Assembly (NCBI GenBank): GCA_937902285.1 | Contig: CALGTB010000006.1 | Coordinates: forward strand, 1-5,656 | DNA: 5,656 bases | Source of the DNA: an uncultured Actinomycetes bacterium | Lineage (GTDB): Bacteria > Actinomycetota > Actinomycetes > S36-B12 | Direction: 5' to 3' | Part shown: piece by piece, positions 1 to 4,749 of the stretch | Layout of the letters: every line of letters begins with the position of its first letter | Numbering within the stretch: the first letter of the stretch is position 1 | Program-made: the position numbers and the translations under genes | The notes under the pieces: model-generated | Seen by the model: only the letters and a program-made list of their open reading frames with translations | What the model was told of the DNA's origin: nothing | Database searches by the model: none

Positions 1-21
1 GATCTTCTCCCGCAACCTCTA

Positions 22-45
22 GGAGCACGACCGGGAGCACGACCG
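22..45. repeat. 12-bp perfect tandem duplication
   Basis: The unit ggagcacgaccg occurs twice in a row (22-33 and 34-45). It lies in the non-coding stretch downstream of the ExoIII gene. The stretch 1-95 otherwise holds no supportable gene. A short plus-strand frame at the left edge ends at a TAG at 20-22, just before the duplication, and could be the tail of a convergent gene, but seven codons are too few to judge. No function is evident; replication slippage is the simplest explanation. Confidence 0.6.
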
Positions 46-95
46 AACCACCCGACCTGACCCCCTCCGCGAGTGGGGAGCTGTTTCCGGAGCCG

Positions 96-932
96 TCAGG
101 CGAAGTCGACCACCAGCGGGGCATGGTCGCTCCACCGCTCGTCGTAGGTCGCGGCCCGGCCCACGACCGCCCCCGTGCAGCGCTCCGCCAGACCCCGGGT
201 CGCGATCGCGTAGTCGATGCGCCATCCGCCGTCGGTGTCGAAGCTCTTGCCGCGCCACGACCACCACGTGTACGGACCGGGACCGGGTCCGCCGTGGGCG
301 CGGCCCAGATCGACCCAGGCGCGGTCGAACCAGCGGTCCAGGTGCGCCCGCTCCTCCTCGAGGAACCCCGCACGGCCGCGATTGCCACGCCAGTTCTTGA
401 TGTCCACCTCACGATGGGCGACGTTGAAGTCACCGCAGACGATGACGTCCGCCTTCCGTCGTGCCGCCGAACGTCGCAGCGTCTCCAGTCGCCGGTCCAT
501 CCCCACGAGGAAGGCGTACTTGTCCACCTGCTTCGGCGTGTCGGCCTCCCCCGAGTGCACGTACGTCGACACCGCCGTCAGCGGACCCAGCGGGCCGTCG
601 ACGTCGACCTCGATCCAGCGGCCCAGACCGTCCATCCCGGGTACCCCGGCCTTCGTCCTGACCGCCACGGGCACCTCGCGCGTGAGCACCGCGACGCCCG
701 CACGCCCCAGCTGGGGTGCCGGCGCGTGCGCCACGTGCCAGCGGCTCAGCGGGGAGTCCGCGAGGGCCTCGTGCAGCTGCTCGTGGGTGGCGCGGACCTC
801 CTGGAGGCACAGCACGTCCGGATCGGCATCGGACAGCCACGCCAGGCCGCCTCGGCGCGCGGCGGCACGGATGCCGTTCACGTTGGCGGTGACCACGCGG
901 AGTCCGGGACCGCCGGTGCGTCGCCGGCTCAT
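96..932 (-). CDS. xth: Exodeoxyribonuclease III (AP endonuclease, EEP family)
   Basis: A 278-residue protein of the ExoIII/APE1 (endonuclease/exonuclease/phosphatase) family. Such enzymes cut the backbone 5' to abasic sites, remove blocking 3' groups and degrade duplex DNA 3'-5' in base-excision repair, using a divalent metal in the cytoplasm. The catalytic set is complete and in family order: N17 in TANVNGIRA, metal-binding E45 in CLQE, Y124 in STYVHSG, D168 and N170 in CGDFN, D240 in WRIDYA, and D269-H270 in the terminal SDHAPL. Length is normal (E. coli XthA has 268 residues). The frame stays open to 1136, but the upstream part overlaps the GMC gene. The ATG at 932 is chosen because it overlaps the GMC stop as ATGA, has a G-rich ribosome-binding site, and places the N-terminus just before the first motif. 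It is the last gene of the minus-strand cluster and has no -10-like element of its own, so expression probably depends on the upstream genes. Family and activity are secure; the choice between ExoA and XthA subtype is not. Confidence 0.96.
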   Translation of the reverse strand: MSRRRTGGPGLRVVTANVNGIRAAARRGGLAWLSDADPDVLCLQEVRATHEQLHEALADSPLSRWHVAHAPAPQLGRAGVAVLTREVPVAVRTKAGVPGMDGLGRWIEVDVDGPLGPLTAVSTYVHSGEADTPKQVDKYAFLVGMDRRLETLRRSAARRKADVIVCGDFNVAHREVDIKNWRGNRGRAGFLEEERAHLDRWFDRAWVDLGRAHGGPGPGPYTWWSWRGKSFDTDGGWRIDYAIATRGLAERCTGAVVGRAATYDERWSDHAPLVVDFA

Positions 933-2449
933 GGCCGGCCCCCTGCCACGGACGCCCAGTCGACCTCGGCCGCGACCCGGAGTGCCTGGGCGGCGATGGT
1001 CAGGGCCGGATTCTGCGCCCCCGACGACGGGAAGAACGACGAGTCGACGACGAGCAGGTTGGCGACGTCGTGCGAACGGCACCACGGATCCAGGACGCTG
1101 CTCGCGGGGTCGCGGCCCGCGACCGCCGTTCCGCACATGTGGCTGTTCATCCCGATGGTGAAGCGCTGCTCGAAGATCGCCCGGTAGCCCGCCGCCCCGA
1201 GCACCTCCTTGGCCCGCCCGAGGAGGGCCTCATGGCGGTCGTAGTTCGTCCGTCGCCACGACACGTGGATGCGACCGTCGTCGCCAGCCGTGACGCGGTT
1301 GTGCACCGAGGGCAGGTCCTCGCTCATCACCAGCCACTCGACGCTGCGCCCCGCGGCACGATCGAGCAGGGCGCGGGGCACGCGGGTGGCATGCGTCTTC
1401 ATCATCGACCCCTGCACCTTGCCGATGAGCTGGAGCGTGCCGCCCGGGTAGCCGTCGCCGAGGTCCTCGTAGAAGTCGTTGACGGCCAGCGTCTTCTGGA
1501 ACACGACGTCGTTTGCCCGGCGCGGATCGACGGCGGCGATGTGCGTGTTGTTGTGCACCATGTAGTTGCGGCCCACGAGCCCCGAGGAGTTCGCGATGCC
1601 CGTCGGCAGCTCGTCGGTCCGGCTCCGCAGCAGCAGTGCCGCCGAGTTGGCGGCGCCTGCCGCCAGCACGAACACCCCTCCTGTGACCTCCAGAGGCTCG
1701 CCGTCGACCTCGCCCAGGAGTCGCGCGACGCGCCCGTCGTCACCCAGGACGACCCGAGTGATCCGCGCCCCGGTCTGCAGGCGCACGCTCCCGCTCGCCA
1801 GGGCGGGCCCGAGCGCGCAGGTCTCCGCATCGGACTTGGCGCCCAGGCGGCACGGGAAGCCGTCGCACGTCTGGCATCGCACGCACGTCCCGCCGGGCCG
1901 CACGTCGATGCCCATCGAAGTGCTCGACGGGCGGAGGCCCTGCTCGACGAGCCGCCTCATCGTCTCGGCGACGTATGGCTCGTGCGGAAGGGGCCCGTAG
2001 GGGTACGGCCTGCTGCGCCAGGGCTCGCTCGGATCCTCGCCCGTCGCCCCGTGGACGCGGAAGAGGGACTCCGCCTGCCCGTAGTACGGCTCCAGGTCGG
2101 CGTACGAGAAGGGCCAGGCCGGCGAGACCCCGGACGGGTACTCACGGACGCCGAAGTCGGACTCACGCAGCCGCGGCAGGCTCGCGCCGTAGACCTTGGT
2201 GTTGCCGCCGACGACGTAGTGGACGCCGGGGGCGAACTCCTCGCCGTCGTCGTCGACCCAGCGCTCGTCGGGCTTGTAGCGCCCCTGGACGAACACCGCC
2301 TCGGGCGACCAGTTCTCGGGCTCGCGCGGAAGTGTGCCGCCACGCTCGAGCACCAGCGTGCTGACGCCGCGCTGAGCGAGTCCCCACGCGAGCGTGCCCC
2401 CGCCCATGCCACTGCCGACGACGACGACGTCCGCGGACAGTGACCTCAC
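929..2449 (-). CDS. GMC family FAD-dependent oxidoreductase
   Basis: A 506-residue protein, typical length for glucose-methanol-choline oxidoreductases, which oxidise an alcohol, sugar or sterol hydroxyl with FAD. The N-terminal Rossmann FAD site is VVVVGSGMGGG (residues 8-18), followed by the ribose-binding acid E36 in LVLERGG. A second FAD contact region is VGGNTKVYGAS (80-90). FVLAAGAANSAALLL (260-274) is the usual second FAD-associated strand. The C-terminal GMC domain has NSHMCGTAVAG (435-445) with catalytic base candidate H437, then VVDSSFFP (467-474) and QNPALTIAAQA (479-489), so the active pair is His437/Asn480 as in many GMC enzymes. Four cysteines cluster at C189, C192, C195 and C200 just before a GAKS motif. 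There is no Sec/Tat signal, since the GTG start lies five codons before the first beta strand, so it should be cytoplasmic. That GTG is chosen because the FAD fold begins there and a -10-like TACGGT sits 6 nt upstream. The frame continues upstream to 2701, but only as an overlap with DUF3097. The stop overlaps the xth start. Family is certain; substrate and electron acceptor (oxygen or a carrier) cannot be read from sequence. Confidence 0.93.
   Translation of the reverse strand: MRSLSADVVVVGSGMGGGTLAWGLAQRGVSTLVLERGGTLPREPENWSPEAVFVQGRYKPDERWVDDDGEEFAPGVHYVVGGNTKVYGASLPRLRESDFGVREYPSGVSPAWPFSYADLEPYYGQAESLFRVHGATGEDPSEPWRSRPYPYGPLPHEPYVAETMRRLVEQGLRPSSTSMGIDVRPGGTCVRCQTCDGFPCRLGAKSDAETCALGPALASGSVRLQTGARITRVVLGDDGRVARLLGEVDGEPLEVTGGVFVLAAGAANSAALLLRSRTDELPTGIANSSGLVGRNYMVHNNTHIAAVDPRRANDVVFQKTLAVNDFYEDLGDGYPGGTLQLIGKVQGSMMKTHATRVPRALLDRAAGRSVEWLVMSEDLPSVHNRVTAGDDGRIHVSWRRTNYDRHEALLGRAKEVLGAAGYRAIFEQRFTIGMNSHMCGTAVAGRDPASSVLDPWCRSHDVANLLVVDSSFFPSSGAQNPALTIAAQALRVAAEVDWASVAGGRP
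939..944 (-). promoter_or_regulatory. Ribosome binding site of xth
   Basis: AGGGGG on the minus strand, 6 nt before the xth ATG and inside the 3' end of the GMC gene. Together with the ATGA stop/start overlap it supports the ATG at 932 as the true start and allows both re-initiation and direct initiation. Confidence 0.6.
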
Positions 2450-2455
2450 CGCGTC

Positions 2456-2461
2456 ACCGTA
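2456..2461 (-). promoter_or_regulatory. Candidate -10 element of the GMC gene
   Basis: TACGGT on the minus strand, matching the TANNNT core of housekeeping actinobacterial promoters, 6 nt before the GTG at 2449. Transcription would then start at or within a base of the start codon (leaderless mRNA). It lies in the 32-bp gap after DUF3097, so GMC-xth could be expressed separately. No convincing -35 box is seen, as is common in actinobacteria. Confidence 0.5.
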
Positions 2462-2481
2462 CCCACCACGGGCTGGCCGCC

Positions 2482-3315
2482 TCAGTCCGCGGTGACGAAG
2501 TCGATGAGCTCCTCGACGCGGCCGAGCAGTGTCGGCTCGAGGTCGGTGTAGTCCCCCACCTGCGCCAGGATCCGGCGCCATGCCAGGCCGGTGTCCGACG
2601 GCCAGCCCAGCGCAGCGCAGACGCCGTCCTTCCAGGACGTGCCGGGCGCGATGACCGGCCACGCCTCGATTCCGAGCACGCGCGGCCGCACCGCCTGCCA
2701 CACGTCGACGTACGGATGGCCGAGCACGATCACGTCGTCACGCCACTCCCGCATGACCTCGTCGGCGATACGCGTCTCCTTGGAGCCCGGGACGAGATGA
2801 TCCACGAGCGCTCCCACCCGGCGCCCCTCCCCCGGACCGAACTCACGCAGCCGCGACGGGAGCACGTCGACGCCACCCAGCTCCTCGACGACCACGCCGA
2901 CCGACCGCAGGTCGTCCCCCCACACCCGTTCGATGAGCTCGGCGTCGTGGCGTCCCTCCACCCAGATCCGGGATGCCCGGGCCACCTGGGCACGTGCCCC
3001 CGGAACGGCGACCGACCCCGACGCCGTGCGCCGCGCCGGACCGGCGGACGGGGCCGTCGTGGGCCGGGTGATCGAGACAAGGTCGCCGTCGATGAGGAAG
3101 GAGCCGCTCGCGGCGAACGGCCGCCTTCGGCCGTGCCGGTCCTCGAGGACGACCGCCCATCCGTCGGCGCCCTTCTGCCAGCCGACGATGGCACCGCACC
3201 AGCCCGACACCGCGCACTCCACGACCAGGCCCCCGGTGCCGGCCACCTCGGCGACGCGGCGCGGGGCACGCCCGCCGGCGGCGAGGACGTCGGGTCCGTA
3301 TCGGTCCGAGGGCAC
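2482..3315 (-). CDS. DUF3097 domain protein (actinobacterial, function unknown)
   Basis: A 277-residue protein matching the conserved actinobacterial DUF3097 family as I recall it. Visible hallmarks are the N-terminal DRYGPDVLA, a central RRTASGSVAVPGARAQVAR, RIWVEGRHDAEL (about 116-127), GVVVEELGGVDVL (140-152), GALVDHLVPGSKETRIA (168-184), VIVLGHPYVDVWQAVRP (195-211), and a tryptophan-rich C-terminal region (WPVIAPGTSW, GWPSDTGLAW). Residues about 20-85 look like a small beta-rich domain; a basic, Pro/Ala-rich linker leads to a second alpha/beta domain. No signal peptide or membrane helix, so it is cytoplasmic. The WVEGRHDAE and LVDHL motifs recall the acidic motifs of Toprim nucleases and primases; that resemblance is my inference. 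The GTG at 3315 is chosen because family members start just before DRYG and a -10-like TAGGGT lies exactly 7 nt upstream, implying a leaderless transcript. It is divergent from matB and 32 bp upstream of the GMC gene. Family assignment is strong; molecular function is unknown. Confidence 0.9.
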   Translation of the reverse strand: MPSDRYGPDVLAAGGRAPRRVAEVAGTGGLVVECAVSGWCGAIVGWQKGADGWAVVLEDRHGRRRPFAASGSFLIDGDLVSITRPTTAPSAGPARRTASGSVAVPGARAQVARASRIWVEGRHDAELIERVWGDDLRSVGVVVEELGGVDVLPSRLREFGPGEGRRVGALVDHLVPGSKETRIADEVMREWRDDVIVLGHPYVDVWQAVRPRVLGIEAWPVIAPGTSWKDGVCAALGWPSDTGLAWRRILAQVGDYTDLEPTLLGRVEELIDFVTAD

Positions 3316-3322
3316 GCTCGCG

Positions 3323-3328
3323 ACCCTA
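3323..3328 (-). promoter_or_regulatory. Candidate -10 element of the DUF3097 gene
   Basis: TAGGGT on the minus strand, exactly 7 nt before the GTG at 3315. This spacing places the transcription start on the start codon (leaderless). It mirrors the element in front of the divergent matB gene. No recognisable -35 hexamer. Confidence 0.55.
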
Positions 3329-3366
3329 CGGCAGCGCCGGCCCCGCCCGCGGAAGCCATGCGGGGG

Positions 3367-3372
3367 TAGCGT
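3367..3372 (+). promoter_or_regulatory. Candidate -10 element of matB
   Basis: TAGCGT (TANNNT type), exactly 7 nt before the GTG at 3380, implying transcription beginning at the start codon. It is one of only two TANNNT hexamers I found on the plus strand of the window. Confidence 0.55.
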
Positions 3373-3379
3373 CGGGCGC

Positions 3380-4717
3380 GTGACGTCGGTGATCCTGGGC
3401 GACCGCGCCTCCACCTGGGACGACCTACGGGCCGATGCGGCTGTCCTGGCCACTGCCTTCACGGGCGCCCGTGCGGTCGCCGTGGTCGCGGAGCCGACGC
3501 TCCCTGCCGTCACCGCCATCCTTGCCGCGATAGCGGCCGGGGTCCCTGCAGTGCCGGTGAGCATCGACGCGGGTGAGGGCGAGCGCCAGCACGTCCTGAT
3601 GGACAGCGGCGCCGAGCTGCTGGTCGACGGCGGCCGGACCACGGTCGTCGATCGACGCTCCGCCGCGCCGCGGCCGAGCGTCGATCCGGCGACGGCCCTG
3701 ATCCTGTACACGAGCGGCACGACGGGGCCGCCGAAGGGCGTGCCGATCGAGACTCCGGCCATCGATGCATGCATCCGCGGGCTGGCGGACGCCTGGCAGT
3801 GGACACCGGACGACCTGCTGGTGCACGGCCTGCCCCTGCACCATGTGCACGGCCTCGTGCTGGGGGTGCTGGGCGCCATGCGGGTGGGCTGCCGGCTGCA
3901 CCACACCGGCCGGCCCACGCCCGACGCGTACGCCGCGGCCGGGGGCAGCCTCTACTTCGGCGTGCCGACGGTCTGGACCCGGATCGGGCGTGACGAGTCC
4001 GCGGCGCGAGCTCTTCGCGGCGCACGACTGCTGGTCTCCGGCAGTGCCTCGCTGCCGCAGGGCACCTTCGATGCGCTGCAGGCGCTCGCCGGCCAGGCCC
4101 CGGTCGAGCGCTACGGCATGACCGAGACCCTCATCACCGCTGCCGCGCGTGCCGACCGTCCGCGCCGGCAGGGCACCGTCGGGCTGCCCCTGGCCGGAAC
4201 CCGCATGCGCATCCTCGACGAGGACGGGGCAACGGCCCGGCACGACGGCGTCTCGATCGGCGCACTCGAGGTCGAGGGGCCGACCGTCTTCCGGGGGTAT
4301 GCCGGGCGACCGGAGGCCACGGTGGCCGCCTTCGCCGCCGACGGCTGGTTCAGGACGGGCGACATCGCTGCGGTGGAACCCGATGGCACCCTGCGCATCG
4401 TGGGCCGGGCCTCCACCGACCTCATCAAGAGCGGCGGCTACCGCATCGGCGCGGGTGAGATCGAGGACGCCCTGCTCTCCCATCCGGCGGTCCTCGAGGC
4501 AGCCGTCGTCGGGGTGCCCGACGACGATCTCGGCGAGGCGATCGTTGCCTTCGTGGTCGCCTCCGGCACCGACGAGAGAACCCTCGTCCTGCACGTCGCC
4601 GATCGCCTCTCGTGGCACAAGCGCCCCCGACGCGTGCACCTCGTCGCGACGCTGCCGCGCAACGCGATGGGGAAGGTGGAGAAGTCGCGACTCACCTCGA
4701 TGGGAGATCTAGGATGA
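3380..4717 (+). CDS. matB: Malonyl-CoA synthetase-like acyl-CoA ligase (MatB type)
   Basis: A 445-residue adenylate-forming enzyme of the ANL superfamily. The MatB subgroup converts malonate (some members methylmalonate), CoA and ATP to malonyl-CoA, AMP and pyrophosphate, supplying fatty-acid or polyketide extender units. ANL motifs in order: P-loop YTSGTTGPPKG (110-120), GLPLHHVHGL (150-159), YGMTET (245-250), GWFRTGD (322-328), hinge region GRASTDLIKSGGYRIGAGEIE begins at 342 with the adjacent acid at 360-362, and PRNAMGKVEKSRL (426-438) with catalytic lysine K432. The HHVHGL block, ADAWQW, GRPTPDAYAAA, LYFGVPTVW and the ERYGMTETLIT...RAD...GTVG stretch match Streptomyces MatB as I remember it. 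The protein is about 40 residues shorter than that homologue, mostly at the N-terminus. The GTG at 3380 is preferred because of the -10 element 7 nt upstream; longer in-frame versions would run antisense through DUF3097. No malonate decarboxylase or transporter is visible nearby. The acyl-CoA ligase family is certain; malonate specificity is likely but not proven. Confidence 0.85.
   Translation: MTSVILGDRASTWDDLRADAAVLATAFTGARAVAVVAEPTLPAVTAILAAIAAGVPAVPVSIDAGEGERQHVLMDSGAELLVDGGRTTVVDRRSAAPRPSVDPATALILYTSGTTGPPKGVPIETPAIDACIRGLADAWQWTPDDLLVHGLPLHHVHGLVLGVLGAMRVGCRLHHTGRPTPDAYAAAGGSLYFGVPTVWTRIGRDESAARALRGARLLVSGSASLPQGTFDALQALAGQAPVERYGMTETLITAAARADRPRRQGTVGLPLAGTRMRILDEDGATARHDGVSIGALEVEGPTVFRGYAGRPEATVAAFAADGWFRTGDIAAVEPDGTLRIVGRASTDLIKSGGYRIGAGEIEDALLSHPAVLEAAVVGVPDDDLGEAIVAFVVASGTDERTLVLHVADRLSWHKRPRRVHLVATLPRNAMGKVEKSRLTSMGDLG
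4710..4715 (+). promoter_or_regulatory. Candidate -10 element of lppM
   Basis: TAGGAT, a close match to TATAAT, overlapping the last codons of matB. Transcription would start near 4722, leaving a leader of about 24 nt that contains the GAGGA ribosome-binding site. The lipoprotein gene could thus be expressed both from here and by read-through from matB. The -35 region is weak. Confidence 0.45.
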
Positions 4718-4749
4718 CGTCACCTGCTCACCGTGAGGACCTGCCATGA
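4714..4749 (+). CDS. Possible 11-codon coupling ORF between matB and lppM
   Basis: A reading frame MTSPAHREDLP that starts on an ATG overlapping the matB stop (ATGA, 4714-4717) and stops on a TGA overlapping the lppM ATG (ATGA, 4746-4749). A GGGAG ribosome-binding-like sequence at 4702-4706 lies 7 nt before its ATG. If translated, it would hand ribosomes from matB to lppM. It is too short for coding statistics and may be chance. It would be absent from transcripts started at the 4710 promoter. Confidence 0.2.
   Translation: MTSPAHREDLP
4735..4739 (+). promoter_or_regulatory. Ribosome binding site of lppM
   Basis: GAGGA, 6 nt before the ATG at 4746. It is the clearest Shine-Dalgarno in the window and supports that start, which is followed directly by a signal peptide. 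Confidence 0.7.

Larger units (their letters stand above)
3316..3379. promoter_or_regulatory. Divergent promoter region DUF3097 / matB
   Basis: A 64-bp intergenic region between two divergent GTG starts. The two candidate -10 hexamers (3323-3328 minus, 3367-3372 plus) are 38 bp apart, so the -35 regions of the two promoters would fall on the same DNA and the polymerases would probably compete. The centre is almost pure G+C. I see no clear operator palindrome and no Shine-Dalgarno on either side, in keeping with leaderless transcripts. Confidence 0.55.

Noticed and set aside
2..22. C-terminal end of a plus-strand gene (IFSRNL then TAG)
   Set aside because: Only seven codons are visible and no family can be recognised, so it cannot be told from chance.
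56..100. Inverted repeat cctgac (56-61) / gtcagg (95-100) with a small inner CTCC/GGAG pairing, as a terminator of xth
   Set aside because: Only a 6-bp stem with a 33-nt loop and no T-run; the right arm overlaps the xth stop codon. Too weak to call.
932..1136. Longer N-terminus for ExoIII starting at 1136
   Set aside because: The extra 68 residues are Arg/Gly/Pro-rich out-of-frame GMC sequence and unlike the family; the ATG at 932 has both a ribosome-binding site and the ATGA overlap.
123..2443. Long plus-strand open frames opposite xth and the GMC gene (up to 457 codons)
   Set aside because: Their translations are Arg/Pro/His-rich with no recognisable domain, and the opposite strand encodes clear enzymes with intact motifs. 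They are high-GC shadow frames.
4715..4722. Palindrome TGACGTCA between matB and lppM as an operator
   Set aside because: An isolated 8-bp palindrome with no second copy at other promoters in the window; easily chance in CG-rich DNA.
4727..4737. CTCACcGTGAG inverted repeat covering the lppM ribosome-binding site as an RNA switch
   Set aside because: A one-base centre cannot form a loop, and opening it leaves only a 3-bp stem, too weak to hide the site.
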